A stretch of 64,000 nt of DNA, from contig OX337236.1 of NCBI GenBank assembly GCA_946965045.2, positions 2,666,001 through 2,730,000 of the forward strand. The letters are read 5' to 3'. Every line of letters starts with the position of its first letter. The first letter of the stretch is position 1. Shown one piece after another: positions 1 through 12,200 of this stretch. The stretch comes from Epithemia pelagica. Its lineage: Eukaryota; Bacillariophyta; Bacillariophyceae; Surirellales; Surirellaceae. A model generated the notes under the pieces. It worked only from the letters and a program-made list of their open reading frames with translations. It made no database searches and was not told the DNA's origin. Position numbers and translations under genes: made by a program.

Positions 1-3000
1 AGGAGCATAACATTGCAAGTCCATGCTGTAGCTCAAAATTCCAAATTGCCATCCGTCATGATGTGCGAAAAACGTGATGGTTACAACATTCTCCTTGTAG
101 AACTTGGGTGTCAAATATACTTCCAAATGTAGGATATGATATCCCTCAGGGACGTTCTCTTCCTTGGTAAGACTTGCATGTAAACCATTCGAGTATGTCT
201 TGGGATCGTGGAGATTCGTAATATCCCAAATTTCTTCGTCATTGGAGAAACTAAAACCAATACCTTCGTGTGCGTTAACATTCTTTACAATCAGACTGAA
301 ACGCGCGATCACAAGCTCCGTATAAGCTGGAATATGCACACTCTTGGCCACCATAGTATGGTTCTTCTTCAAAACAGCAACAGGATGAGTTCCCCACATG
401 CCATGGTATGTGTTTACCCATGTATCCACCTCAGCGTCACTATACATCGTACCCGAAGCAAAGGTTGTACCGTCCGAGTTGCTCGACAAGAAATCGTAAC
501 AATCCGGAACCTCCGGGTATGGACATCTGGGAGGGAGGTTACACGGAACTTTGTATGAAAACTTTTTGATCATAGACTTGTCTTTGTTCATGAACTTATC
601 ATGACAAGCTTTATGAATCGAATCGGAATCAAGATAAAGATCTTTGAACGTAATATCCCACGCGTAAATATCAAACTTGGCAAATCCATCTTCGTCACAT
701 TTGGCTGTGTAATTGTCGTGATGACCAAAGCCAACATCCAATCCTCCATCTGCACAAACATATTGATCATCCAAGTCATGGTAATGTGTGAAAAAGGCAC
801 AAAGAGAACCCTCCTTCACATACTGGTGAACTCCTGCCGTAACACTCTGGTTGTTCCAGGCATAAATGGTGATCAAAATGTCCAACGGATAAGCATTGGA
901 ATGCTCAATAACATACTTCGCATCATACGGACACTCTTCGGTAGGAGTGCTGCTCGGAGATGAACTGGGACTAGAGCTCGGCGATGTACTGGGAGAGGAG
1001 CTTGGTGAGCTGCTTGGCGAGGAACTAGGAGATGCGCTAGGTGAGCTGCTGGGTGAGGAACTAGGCGATTCACTTGGCGAGCTACTCGGAGAGGAACTGG
1101 GAGATGTGCTGGGCGAGCTGCTAGGAGCTGAACTGGGAGATGCACTTGGTGATGCACTTGGACTTGCACTTGGCTCTGAGCTCGGCGACGCACTGGGATT
1201 CTCACTGGAATACGATGGCTTCCAGCTTGGAGAGGAACTTGGACTCGAACTTGGTGAACCACTTGGGGAGGCACTTGGAGCTGAACTTGGAGAAGAACTA
1301 GGAGAAGAACTTGGCTCTGAGCTCGGAGACAAACTTGGACTTGAACTTGGTGAAGAACTTGGACTAGCACTCGGAGAAGAACTGGGACTTTCACTCGGAG
1401 ACGAGCTCGGTTCTGAGCTGGGCGACGAGCTGGGAACGGAACTCGGAGAAGCACTTGGACTAGAACTAGGACTCGAACTCGGTGAAGAAGATGGTTCAGC
1501 ACTCGGAGACTCAGATGGACTGGAACTCGGAGAGGCCGAAGGGGACTCAGACGGATGAACACTTGCAGTGATTGTAGGTGTCATCGATGGCGAACTACTT
1601 GGAGACTCTGATGGGTGAACACTTGCAGTGATTGTAGGTGACATCGATGGCGAACTACTTGGACTGGAACTAGGAGATTCACTAGGAGAAGAACTCGGAG
1701 ATGCACTGGGAGAACTGCTCGGAGATGAAGATGGCTCGGAGCTTGGACTACTACTTGGAGATGAACTTGGTGAAGCACTTGGGGACAAACTCGGGGATGA
1801 ACTTGGTTCCGAACTTGGGGATGAACTGGGAGATGCACTCGGCGTCGATGAGGGACTTTCACTTGGACTGTTGCTGGGACTGCTGCTCGGTTCGGAACTC
1901 GCTGTTACTGAAGGAGAAGAGGAAGGCTCGGAACTCGGACTTGAGCTGGGAGAAGAACTCGGGCTTGAGCTCGGCCCTGCACTTGGTGATTCGCTAGGGT
2001 TTTCACTCGGGGAAGAACTGGGGGATGAACTGGGGGTTGAACTTGGTGATTCACTTGGAGATAAACTGGGGGACGAGCTGGGAGAAGAGCTCGGAGAAGA
2101 ACTTGGCGAGTTGCTGGGTGAGGAACTAGGCGATTCACTTGGCGAGCTACTCGGAGTTGAACTGGGAGATGTGCTGGGCGAGCTGCTCGGAGCTGAACTG
2201 GGAGATGCACTTGGTGATGCACTTGGACTAGCACTTGGCTCTGTGCTCGGCGACGCACTAGGATTCTCACTGGAATACGATGGCTTCCAGCTTGGAGAGG
2301 AACTTGGACTCGAACTTGGTGAACCACTTGGGGAGGCACTTGGAGCTGAACTTGGAGAAGAACTAGGAGAAGAACTTGGCTCTGAGCTCGGAGACAAACT
2401 TGGACTTGAACTTGGTGGAGAACTTGGACTAGCACTCGGAGAAGAACTGGGACTTTCACTCGGAGACGAGCTCGGTTCTGAGCTGGGCGACGAGCTGGGA
2501 ACGGAACTCGGAGAAGCACTTGGACTAGAACTAGGACTCGAACTCGGTGAAGAAGATGGTTCAGCACTCGGAGACTCAGATGGACTGGAACTCGGAGAGG
2601 CCGAAGGGGACTCAGACGGATGAACACTTGCAGTGATTGTAGGTGACATCGATGGCGAACTACTTGGAGACTCTGATGGATGAACACTTGCAGTGATTGT
2701 AGGTGACATCGATGGCGAACTACTTGGACTGGAACTTGGAGATTCACTAGGAGAAGAACTCGGAGATGCACTGGGGGAACTGCTCGGAGATGAAGATGGC
2801 TCGGAGCTTGGACTACTACTTGGAGATGAACTTGGTGAAGCACTTGGGGACAAACTCGGGGATGAACTTGGTTCCGAACTTGGGGATGAACTGGGAGATG
2901 CACTCGGCGTCGATGAGGGACTTTCACTTGGACTGTTGCTGGGACTGCTGCTCGGTTCGGAACTCGCTGTTACTGAAGGAGAAGAGGAAGGCTCGGAACT

Positions 3001-6000
3001 CGGACTTGAGCTGGGAGAAGAACTCGGGCTTGAGCTCGGCCCTGCACTTGGTGATTCGCTAGGGTTTTCACTCGGATAAGAACTGGGGGATGAACTGGGG
3101 GTTGAACTTGGTGATTCACTTGGAGATAAACTGGGGGACGAGCTGGGAGAAGAGCTCGGAGAAGAACTTGGCGAGTTGCTGGGTGAGGAACTAGGCGATT
3201 CACTTGGCGAGCTACTCGGAGTTGAACTGGGAGATGTGCTGGGCGAGCTGCTCGGAGCTGAACTGGGAGATGCACTTGGTGATGCACTTGGACTAGCACT
3301 TGGCTCTGAGCTCGGCGACGCACTAGGATTCTCACTGGAATACGATGGCTTCCAGCTTGGAGAGGAACTTGGACTCGAACTTGGTGAACCACTTGGGGAG
3401 GCACTTGGAGCTGAACTTGGAGAAGAACTTGGAGAAGAACTTGGAGAAGAACTTGGCTCTGAGCTCGGAGACAAACTTGGTCTTGCACTTGGTGAAGAAC
3501 TTGGACTAGCACTCGGAGAAGAACTGGGACTTTCACTCGGAGACGAGCTCGGTTCTGAGCTGGGCGACGAGCTGGGAACGGAACTCGGAGAAGCATTTGG
3601 ACTAGAACTAGGACTCGAACTCGGTGAAGAAGATGGTTCAGCACTCGGAGACCCAGATGGACTGGAACTCGGAGAGGCCGAAGGGGACTCAGACGGATGA
3701 ACACTTGCAGTGATTGTAGGTGACATCGATGGCGAACTACTTGGAGACTCTGATGGATGAACACTTGCAGTGATTGTAGGTGACATCGATGGCGAACTAC
3801 TTGGACTGGAACTTGGAGATTCACTAGGAAAAGAACTCGGAGACTCGCTTGGTGATTCTGACGGCGAAGCACTAGGCGAGGATGAGGGACTTTCACTTGG
3901 ACTATCGCTGGGACTGCTGCTGGGCTCCGAACTCGCTGTAATAGATGGAACAGATGAAGGCTCTTCACTTGGGGACTCGCTAGGGTTACCACTAGGGGAA
4001 GAACTTGGAGATGAACTTGGGGAGCTGCTAGGAGAAGAACTCGGAGATGAACTTGGCGAGTTGCTTGGCCAGGAACTAGGGGAAGCACTTGGCAAGCTGC
4101 TCGGCGAGGAACTCGGTGCATTACTGGGGGACACACTGGGACTAGTACTTGGCTCTGGGCTTGGTAAGGAGCTCGGATTTTCACTGGAATACGACGGTTT
4201 CCAGCTCGGTGATGAACTGGGGGACGAGCTGGGAACAGCACTCGGAGAAGAACTTGGGTTGGAACTTGGCGTGGAACTGGGAGAAGAGCTTGGACTCGAA
4301 CTTGGCGATGAACTGGGAGACGAACTTGGACTCGCACTTGGTGAATCACTTGGACTCGAACTTGGGCTGTCACTGGGGCTAGAACTAGGCGATGAACTTG
4401 GCGAAGAACTTGGTGTTGCGCTTGGAGATGAACTTGGGGATGCAGAAGGCTCCGCACTTGGTGACCCTGACGGATTTGCGCTTGGCTGGGAAGAAGGTGA
4501 TTCCGAGGGATGAACGCTTTGAGTGATGGTAGGTTGGTTTGATGGCGAACTACTAGGTGACTCCGATGGATGGACGCTCCGAGTAATAGATGGAGGGGTC
4601 GACGGCATCTCACTGGGGCTGGAACTGGGCTCGGCGCTGGGAGACGACGAAGGATTAGAACTGGGACTGCTGCTGGGAGAGTTCGACGGTGATTCACTAG
4701 GGCTGCTACTCGGGGAACTACTTGGAGAAGAACTTGGACTCGTAGACGGCATCGAGCTTGGACTAGCACTTGGAATGGCACTCGGAGATGAGCTCGGACT
4801 CGAACTCGGATTGGCACTGGGGGAAGCACTTGGACTGCTCGACGGATTTTCACTCGATGCACTGGGTTTATTACTGGGCATTGAACTTGGCTCGGTACTT
4901 GGTTGCGCACTCGGAGATGAGCTAGGACTCTCACTTGGTGAAGAACTAGGGCTTTCGCTAGGAGATTCACTGGGCGATGCACTGGGACTGCTGCTTGGAT
5001 TGCTGCTGGGGGGAGAGCTTGGAGAACTACTAGGGGACCCACTCGGGCTGGAACTGGGGTCGTTACTTGGAGCACTGCTTGGCACTGAACTCGGACTCGA
5101 GCTCGGCGAAGAGCTAGGAGATTCGCTTGAATAGGACGGTTTCCAGCTCGGACTTGAGCTCGGAGATGAGCTCGGAGATTCACTTGGACTCGAACTAGGC
5201 ATGGCGCTCGGTTCGGCACTGGGCTCAGAACTAGGCGACACACTCGGTTCAGCACTGGGCTCAGAACTAGGCGACACGCTTGGAACGGAACTTGGACTGT
5301 CGCTGGGCGAGCTGCTCGGGAGACTTGATGGTTTGGAACTGGGATCCATGCTTGGGGATGTACTCGGCGATGAACTGGGCGAAGAGCTCGGGACACTGCT
5401 TGGGTGTCCACTCGCCACCACAGTCGGGGATTCGCTGGGGACAGACGACGAACAAATCACGGAAATGGTAACACGATCCAATCCAATCTTTCCATGAACC
5501 ACTGCTAGCGCAAAATTCAAAAGATCACCTTCGTCCGTTGGAAGAGTTGCAGTGAACTGACGACTAACTTGCTTTGTGTCACTGTTCACGGTGGCTTCGG
5601 AAATGTGCAAATCAACGCCATTACTTGTCGCGGCACGTCCATTGGCATAAACTTTGAACAAGCTGCTCGTGCCCAGGTACATAAAAATAGTCCGGGGACG
5701 ATGGTCCATGTATTCAAAGATAGTGAACGAAATCGTTGCATGATGAGAGCCTGCGGGAAGCTGGAAGAGTTTGTACAAATGACCATGAGTACCTGTGGTC
5801 TGCATCACGGTATTGCCTTGCGGGCCCATATAGGCCGCAACACCACCCTTATACAAATCATGAGGTCCCAAATCTTGCATGTCATCATGGATGACGACAG
5901 TGCCATCTGAATAGTCCAAACAATCAGACGGTTCTGTCAAAGGAGGACAACGGTCAGGCAGAGAACAAGGGATGATGTAGTCGTACTGATGAATCTGCTT

Positions 6001-7110
6001 GTCGTGATTGGGAAGGTGTCCTTCGTTTTTTTCAATGCACTTGGGGTCCGGCATCTCAATATAGTAGTCTTCGAAGGTAATATCGTGGAAGTACAGAGTC
6101 ACATTTGCATAGCCGTCCACACAGACGGCCTCATAGTCTCCGACCAATCCATATCCCACGTATTTCGCACCAGGACATACATATGTTTCCGTGTCAGCGT
6201 CCTTGTATAAGACGCCAACAGCGCAAACAGATGTTTTCTTCAGGAATTGAAATACAGCGAAACGGACAGTTGAATTCTTAAATTCCAACGGCTTCAGGTA
6301 GTGATTGTCCGCTTCCCAATCGGGATGCGAAAACACAAGGTCAGCTTCGTATGGGCACTCCTCCGTCGGTGATCCACTCGGGGATGAACTAGGACTTTCT
6401 GACGGTGAAGCAGAGGGTCCCATGCTGGGGTCCGAACTGGGGAGGGAGCTGGGTGGAGAACTGGGATCACTACTAGGTTGCGAGCTGGGGGAGGCGGACG
6501 GTGTGGAACTCGGAGCGGCACTCGGATTCTCGGAAGGAGAGGAACTCGGAGAAGCACTCTCAGTCGTTGTTGGGGCCATGCTCGGGGACACCGACGGAGA
6601 GGAACTCGGAGAAGCACTGGGAACAGAACTGGGGGATGAACTGGGACCGCTACTAGGCGTCTCGCTCGGACTGGAACTAGGAGAGGAGCTGGGAGAAGCG
6701 CTGGGAGAGGCACTGGATGTAATACTTGGGGGAATACTGGGAGATGAACTAGGAGATGAACTCGGGGAGGCACTGGGCGTAGAACTGGGAGAGGTACTGG
6801 GAGATGCACTGGGGGAGGAACTCGGTTGGGCACTGGGTTGAGCACTGGGTTGAGCACTGGGTTGAGAACTGGGTTGAGAACTGGGACCTGACGTAGGAGG
6901 ACTGGAAGGTGTCGAACTGGGCTCGGACGATGTATCGAAATGCAACATTTCAGGCTCTTCCTTAAAACAGGTAAAGTTGGTAATCGTCCTATTCACCTCG
7001 TCCTCAGGAGGATGCCATGCCACATCCGATCCGACATGATGATCTGCATGACCCGCAGCCGCAGCCGCCCCGCCCAAACTCATGAGAATGGCGGCGGCAA
7101 CCTTCAACAT
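1..7110 (-). CDS. Giant secreted Pro-Ser repeat / Cys-module mosaic protein, copy 1 (3' end beyond window)
   Basis: The reading frame opens at ATG 7110 and stays open on the minus strand to position 1, so at least 2370 codons are present and the C-terminus is missing. The start encodes a signal peptide (MLKVAAAILMSLGGAAAA) and is preceded by an A-rich leader. Approximate order: signal 1-20; a short acidic stretch with one N-glycosylation sequon; Pro-Ser repeats about 63-250; globular module A with several Cys about 250-553; about 1500 residues of PSSSPS-type repeats interrupted by WKPSYSSE and TITxSVHPSESPS blocks; globular module B about 2051 to the edge. Module A and the first repeats are nearly identical to those of the gene at 9206-23278, so this is a recent tandem paralogue. 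I infer an extracellular, heavily O-glycosylated wall, mucilage or adhesion protein. No enzymatic motif is visible, and I did not recognise a named domain in the modules. Confidence 0.85.
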   Translation of the reverse strand, partial: MLKVAAAILMSLGGAAAAAGHADHHVGSDVAWHPPEDEVNRTITNFTCFKEEPEMLHFDTSSEPSSTPSSPPTSGPSSQPSSQPSAQPSAQPSAQPSSSPSASPSTSPSSTPSASPSSSPSSSPSIPPSITSSASPSASPSSSPSSSPSETPSSGPSSSPSSVPSASPSSSPSVSPSMAPTTTESASPSSSPSENPSAAPSSTPSASPSSQPSSDPSSPPSSLPSSDPSMGPSASPSESPSSSPSGSPTEECPYEADLVFSHPDWEADNHYLKPLEFKNSTVRFAVFQFLKKTSVCAVGVLYKDADTETYVCPGAKYVGYGLVGDYEAVCVDGYANVTLYFHDITFEDYYIEMPDPKCIEKNEGHLPNHDKQIHQYDYIIPCSLPDRCPPLTEPSDCLDYSDGTVVIHDDMQDLGPHDLYKGGVAAYMGPQGNTVMQTTGTHGHLYKLFQLPAGSHHATISFTIFEYMDHRPRTIFMYLGTSSLFKVYANGRAATSNGVDLHISEATVNSDTKQVSRQFTATLPTDEGDLLNFALAVVHGKIGLDRVTISVICSSSVPSESPTVVASGHPSSVPSSSPSSSPSTSPSMDPSSKPSSLPSSSPSDSPSSVPSVSPSSEPSAEPSVSPSSEPSAEPSAMPSSSPSESPSSSPSSSPSWKPSYSSESPSSSPSSSPSSVPSSAPSNDPSSSPSGSPSSSPSSPPSSNPSSSPSASPSESPSESPSSSPSESPSSSPSAQPSTEPSSMPSNKPSASSENPSSSPSASPSANPSSSPSSSPSAIPSASPSSMPSTSPSSSPSSSPSSSPSESPSNSPSSSPSSNPSSSPSAEPSSSPSEMPSTPPSITRSVHPSESPSSSPSNQPTITQSVHPSESPSSQPSANPSGSPSAEPSASPSSSPSATPSSSPSSSPSSSPSDSPSSSPSDSPSASPSSSPSSSPSSSPSSSPSSTPSSNPSSSPSAVPSSSPSSSPSWKPSYSSENPSSLPSPEPSTSPSVSPSNAPSSSPSSLPSASPSSWPSNSPSSSPSSSPSSSPSSSPSSSPSGNPSESPSEEPSSVPSITASSEPSSSPSDSPSESPSSSPSASPSESPSESPSSFPSESPSSSPSSSPSMSPTITASVHPSESPSSSPSMSPTITASVHPSESPSASPSSSPSGSPSAEPSSSPSSSPSSSPNASPSSVPSSSPSSEPSSSPSESPSSSPSASPSSSPSARPSLSPSSEPSSSPSSSPSSSPSSAPSASPSGSPSSSPSSSPSWKPSYSSENPSASPSSEPSASPSASPSASPSSAPSSSPSTSPSSTPSSSPSESPSSSPSNSPSSSPSSSPSSSPSLSPSESPSSTPSSSPSSYPSENPSESPSAGPSSSPSSSPSSSPSSEPSSSPSVTASSEPSSSPSNSPSESPSSTPSASPSSSPSSEPSSSPSLSPSASPSSSPSSSPSSEPSSSPSSSPSASPSSSPSESPSSSPSSSPSMSPTITASVHPSESPSSSPSMSPTITASVHPSESPSASPSSSPSESPSAEPSSSPSSSPSSSPSASPSSVPSSSPSSEPSSSPSESPSSSPSASPSSPPSSSPSLSPSSEPSSSPSSSPSSAPSASPSGSPSSSPSSSPSWKPSYSSENPSASPSTEPSASPSASPSASPSSAPSSSPSTSPSSTPSSSPSESPSSSPSNSPSSSPSSSPSSSPSLSPSESPSSTPSSSPSSSPSENPSESPSAGPSSSPSSSPSSSPSSEPSSSPSVTASSEPSSSPSNSPSESPSSTPSASPSSSPSSEPSSSPSLSPSASPSSSPSSSPSSEPSSSPSSSPSASPSSSPSESPSSSPSSSPSMSPTITASVHPSESPSSSPSMTPTITASVHPSESPSASPSSSPSESPSAEPSSSPSSSPSSSPSASPSSVPSSSPSSEPSSSPSESPSSSPSASPSSSPSSSPSLSPSSEPSSSPSSSPSSAPSASPSGSPSSSPSSSPSWKPSYSSENPSASPSSEPSASPSASPSASPSSAPSSSPSTSPSSSPSSSPSESPSSSPSSSPSASPSSSPSSSPSSSPSTSPSSSPSSSPSSTPTEECPYDAKYVIEHSNAYPLDILITIYAWNNQSVTAGVHQYVKEGSLCAFFTHYHDLDDQYVCADGGLDVGFGHHDNYTAKCDEDGFAKFDIYAWDITFKDLYLDSDSIHKACHDKFMNKDKSMIKKFSYKVPCNLPPRCPYPEVPDCYDFLSSNSDGTTFASGTMYSDAEVDTWVNTYHGMWGTHPVAVLKKNHTMVAKSVHIPAYTELVIARFSLIVKNVNAHEGIGFSFSNDEEIWDITNLHDPKTYSNGLHASLTKEENVPEGYHILHLEVYLTPKFYKENVVTITFFAHHDGWQFGILSYSMDLQCYAP
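960..3769. repeat. Higher-order tandem repeat of about 1.07 kb inside the Pro-Ser region of copy 1
   Basis: The block beginning tgattgtaggtgacatcgat recurs in the same phase near 1628, 2693 and 3770, giving periods of 1065 and 1077 bp. Both are multiples of three, so the frame is kept. The units are nearly identical over most of their length, including the tggaatacgatggcttccag block that encodes the Trp/Tyr interruption. A further partial unit lies at 960-1627. The 12 bp difference between periods includes one extra PSSS-type quartet near 3420-3450. This is a megasatellite within coding sequence, likely expanded by unequal crossing-over. Confidence 0.85.
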
Positions 7111-9205
7111 GATACTTTTTTTATTTTTTTGTTTTTTAGGTATATCGATTATCTTGTTGCGCGATCGTTAACTTGGTTGTTCTCTCTTACTTTGGACTCT
7201 CTTTTCTTGCAAAGCAAACACCAATGAATTGGGCCACTTGCAAGGCAAAAGAATGGAAACAAATCGTTACTTTTTCGTTCGTCCTTGGCCGCTGTTGTTT
7301 GGACATTTTGTTTGATATTGTACACTATATAGCACAAAGTCATGATCGGATGTCTGGAGGAGATTTCTGAATGGGAAATGTTTCGAATACAGTGAATATG
7401 ACATATTGTAAACGAATATTTTTATTCATGTACACCTCTGTCGTCAGCAACAACAGCGTCAGTACGAGTATCTACACACAGAATTGAAGTACTTTCGCAA
7501 AAACTCAGAGAATTCGCAGTACCACTACGACACATCGGAAATTTCCATATCCATATGTCTCATATTTTTGTATTTTCAATACGTAATATATAATCTCGAG
7601 CTTTAAGTTAGGATGACCCTTCTTTCAAGCTTTAAGGACTTTGAACATGATTATGAACTTTTAATTTCAAATTTATCTTTTGGCAACACCGGGATACGAG
7701 ATACGAGTACCCATATATAGAGATATTCAGTCCCGCCAAATCACTCCGGCTGTCCTCCAAGTTTCTTATGAATTTTGAAAGGGGATTATCCAAACTTTGA
7801 GTTACGAGTATCGTCGTCCTGCTTCCATGGTGGCTGCTGGCTGTCGGAAGTTCGCTTTGATTATTTAAGCCTTCAGGTCATTGTGCCATCTTTTCTATGA
7901 TTATGGTCTATTCGTATTCTGTCGGGGGCACTATAAGCACTCGGGAAGAATGACCATTGCTAGAGTCTACGATTATTAGTAGGTTTATCGATCGAGAAGT
8001 ATACACGTTCCCAATCTACCCTGGACATTATCTATTTCTTAAATGTCGGTCACCGACATTTTCGTCATCGGAGAGTGACTTTCGTACTGGAAGCGGGTTG
8101 GGTGTGTTGACTGGCAAGAAATAATATAGACAAAATAGTACGAACGGAAGAGAGAGGTTCGGGTCGGGGGCCAGCACAGATTTCAGACTATCAAGAAAGG
8201 ACATTATGGATTCCGGCCGTAAAAGCCCCTCCCCCCGAAGAGCAATGGAGGCTCCTCGTCGTCATGAAAAACAAGACGCTGGAACATGAGATAGTTCCAG
8301 CGAGATCAACCGCGCCTTTTACCCGTCCCGTCGGAAGAGGAGAGGCGGAAAAGGTTCCTGACTCCGGATTCTTGACTCCGGACTCCGTTTTTGGCTGTAA
8401 CGATTGAGGTGTCGATATCAAGCTGTAATGTGACCGCTCTATGATCTACCGTGATGCTCCCCGATCCCCGTTGTTCGGCCGCGGTCGTGAGCTTTGTATC
8501 ATTTAGAAAGTGGCGCACTCGAATAGAAAGTCCATTGTAAGGCGAACCGTAAGTCGCCACGTTGGGGTTGCTGTCGGTGAAAGCAAAGGAAAAGGGAACC
8601 TGAGGTATATGGATTTCCATTGCATAGGGAACGCTTCCTGTTCACTCTAGCCATTTTGATACTTTTATCCGCGTCATATTAAATCTTTATTGCAACCATG
8701 CTGATACCATGTTTCCTGTGTTCATGAGTTTCTCCTTTTGTTATGTACACCTTGTCAGGAATGCCCAATAAGAAAAAACAAGAGTTCGAAAAGACCATGA
8801 GCGAACGTTGTCATCGTGAATGCGTGTTGTCGAGAACAGTTTGCCATAGCATGCCATGTCTTACCGTACATGGCGCCGCGGCAAAGGCAGCGTCAGTTTC
8901 TTCCAGAAGTACATAGTATTCTATGTTGAGAGAAGTGGACAACACAACTTGTTTTATTATATTGTTAGTTTTTCTGAGAATGAAATGTTGGCATCTTTTA
9001 TGCGGTGTATTGGGTCGTTTCTGCTTGTGTAGTGGTTTGTGTTTATTTCGGTTTTCTTTTTGTTTTGAATTTTGATTTGGAATTGTGTTACGTTTCGTAT
9101 TTCGTTTCGTAGTTGTTGTTGGTTGTCATTGTTGTATAATGAGTCTTTTCTTTTCTTGTTGGGAGACGTTGTTGTTTATCATTTCAAGTTGTTGCGTTGG
9201 GTTCC
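7111..9205. other. Intergenic region between the two giant paralogues
   Basis: About 2.1 kb with no convincing gene. It must contain the promoter of copy 1 and the 3' untranslated region of copy 2. The leader just upstream of ATG 7110 is A-rich on the coding strand. A 104-codon minus ORF at 8306-8620 has ordinary amino-acid composition but no recognised similarity. A short direct repeat of gactccgga lies near 8357-8383. Confidence 0.6.
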
Positions 9206-12200
9206 TTACGACCCATTCATGTAGATTGGGGAAACAATAATATCCATATTTTTCATTTCGATTGCAAAGTTCACACGACGATCGTGGCTGAACGGTTCAA
9301 TGTTACTGATCGTAATCGTGAAGGACGTCTTCGTGGAGCTGGACGACGAAATAGACACGAAAACATCATTGGGTTCATAGGCGTCCATGTAATAGCTGTC
9401 ATCGTCCCACGTGCCGACACTAAAGCTGTCCAAATGCAATCGGGTGTAACCCACTGTCAAAAGAAGAGTACCGGCTGGTCCATCTGACTTGTGCAAATCA
9501 AACTTGATGGTCAACGTGGTTAACGACGGTGGGAGCACCACGGTTCGTGCAGCTTCAATGTCACGGGGAATCTTGATGAACTTCTTGCCATTCTCTTTAA
9601 CGGTCTGAGCCAAGCCTAATGCGTCAATTTCGATGGGCATCCGCTCGGGTTCGGGTGTGGGACAGTACACGTCACAAGGATAGGCAAAGTCCAAACGATA
9701 ACCCGATTCGTGGAATGATTTCGGGTCAGGACATTTCATGGCCAGAGTACCTTCAATCACATCGCCGAAAAATTCATCAAACGCATGAACGGTACCACGA
9801 GCGTAGCCATCGGCAGCGCAATCAATAGTAAATTCATCCTTTAGTTCACCGTATGGGACGGCATGGTAGTCATGACAGTGCGGCGTACTCAAATAGTTGT
9901 CTGTGTAGTTCACAAGCATGCGACAGACACTGTTGGTCCACTCTTGTGCAACCTTCACCGTCACGGTAGTCGGTGTCTGTCGAATGAGTCGGACAGCACT
10001 GTGAGGAATAGGAGGTTTGGTCGTTCCCCAATCAATCTCCGCCGGACATTTACTTTCACAATTGGAACGGACTCGTACAGAATCCACGTCCACAGTCAAC
10101 GTTCCGACTTGCGTCTTGAATGCCAAAAAGAATACATCGGGGGTCTGGAAAAAGGACGATGGAACAGTCATTCCCACATGGCAGTGTGTAGTAGATGGAT
10201 AACAGGATACGACAACGCCGACATTATCTGGAAATTGGCCAGAGAGATGGTCCTCTGAATCCCCGGGAGCAAAGGTGCCAATGCGGAAATCATGTTTACC
10301 CGCCATGACGATCAAATCACCCAGCGCTTCTTTGGTCAAACTGAACTCAGCGGTAATACTCGAAGTTTTCTCGGGAAGGATGTAGGTCTGACCCACAATC
10401 TTGGTGCCGTAGTGACTCAAGTATGTGGACCAATCACCGGCAGTCTTGGTAACCTCGGAACCACATGGTTCGTCCTCCTCAGGCTTGCAGGCCGGAGGTC
10501 CATACGAGCATGGCAAGGTAAAGACGTATTTGTGGGTATGGTCTGAATCAATCACGTGGCATTTGTCAGGGACATCAATATGATCTCCAGCCACGAGCTT
10601 CTCATCATATGCGAAAACGGTGACAGTCACCTTTCCATTTACGCATTGGGCTGTGTGCACTTCCGGTTCACCCGGTTCCACATTGGACGTATTAGCGCAT
10701 GTTTCGACGATTCCGCCATGTTCCTTCTTATCATACAACACAGACAAGAGACAGAGAGTGTCATCCAGGAATTCTTGTTTCACCAAGAAAGTAACATCCG
10801 TGTGTCCATAGTCAAGAATGTAAATGGGAGGTTCCAAAGGATTGTGGGTGATGGAACTGGAGGGCTCCATTTGTTCCACGTACGGACATCCCTCACAGTA
10901 GGCATAGATGGACACATTGTCCACAACGAAATGACCGTCCTTAAACGAAAAGCCAAGGTAAAAGATATCGTCGAACATATCCGCGTCGACAAACATGGTC
11001 ACATCACATTGACTTGTTGCACTTCCGCTTCCAACAGTACAGCTAACGCTCACAGGAACTTCGTCGCCGAAAGTATATTCGAATGAATTGTCTTGACCAA
11101 TCGCGGCGAAGTGTCCCATTTTCAAAGTAGGCTTTTTGCCAACTGAAATCATGAGGTCACCATCATGCTTCACGTCAAGTGTAAACTTCACACTCAAAGA
11201 AGTACTGCTGGATGGTGGGATGTAAGTGCGGCTTGTGTAATTGTAGTGATTTGAAGACACAGCTGAGCTCCAATCTCGAATACTCCTTGTAACATCGTCG
11301 TCACAATCATAGTCCTCCGGCTCACAATCCAGTCGCATTTCCTCACATGGGAACTCATAAATAAATCGCTGTATCTTATCACTCTCGGAAATGGACTTCA
11401 TATCTGTACATTGGCCGTAGACATGATGATGTGTCGGGTTTTCAGGGAACATCGGTTCATACAGGAAAATTTCGATTTGAGCCATTCCTTGATAGCACTG
11501 GATCGTGTATTGAAATGCTTCGCCATGAGTCACTTCGTTCTGCTCGTCACACATATGATCCGTCGATTGAATCGTCTTGGTTGAATCATACGGTTTGTAG
11601 TATGCGGCGTACTTGCAAACAGGGTCATACCACCACAATTGCTCAACAGCAACAACCACAGCTGAGGAATTGTACGAAACGGCTTGAACTGGAATTTCCT
11701 CTTCGTCGGTCGCAATATCAATGCTGTTATCTCCCGGAGGTGTGGCATCCTGAACGTACGGGCACCCCTCGCAGAAGGCGTGGATGGACACATTGTCCAC
11801 AACGAAATAATCCTCCTTAAACGAAAAGCCAAGGTAAAAGCTGCTGTCGAAAAGATCAGCATGAATAGCCATGGTCACATCGCATTGACTTGTTGCGCTA
11901 GCGCTACCGTCAGTGCAGGTAACTCTCACAGGAACTTCATCGCCGAAAGTATATTCGAATGAATTTTCGTGGCCATACGCGGTGAAATGACCCATGTGCA
12001 ACGTAGGCCATTTTCCAACTGAAACCATGAGGTCACCATCATGCTTCACGTCAAGTGTAAACTTCACACTCAAAGAGACACTGCTGGATGGTGGGATGTA
12101 AGTGCGGCTTGTGTAATTGTAGTGATTCGAAGACACAGCTGAGCTCCAATCTCGAATACTCCTTGTAACATCGTCGTCACAATCATAGTCCTCCGGCTCA

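Noticed and set aside
960-5450. Possible CRISPR-like or satellite array
   Set aside because: The repeats are in-frame codons of a protein, with no unique spacers of constant length and no cas genes.
896-5500. Long plus-strand frames rich in LGxELG repeats and minus frames rich in RVxVQVHxPVQ within the Pro-Ser regions
   Set aside because: They are antisense and frame-shifted shadows of the SPSS repeat. A four-codon repeat with few codons keeps several frames open. The true frame has the signal peptide and the Cys modules and spans the whole gene.
8191-8620. Minus-strand ORFs of 76 and 104 codons between the giant genes
   Set aside because: Composition is not implausible, but there is no recognised similarity, no neighbouring exon and no start context to support a gene.
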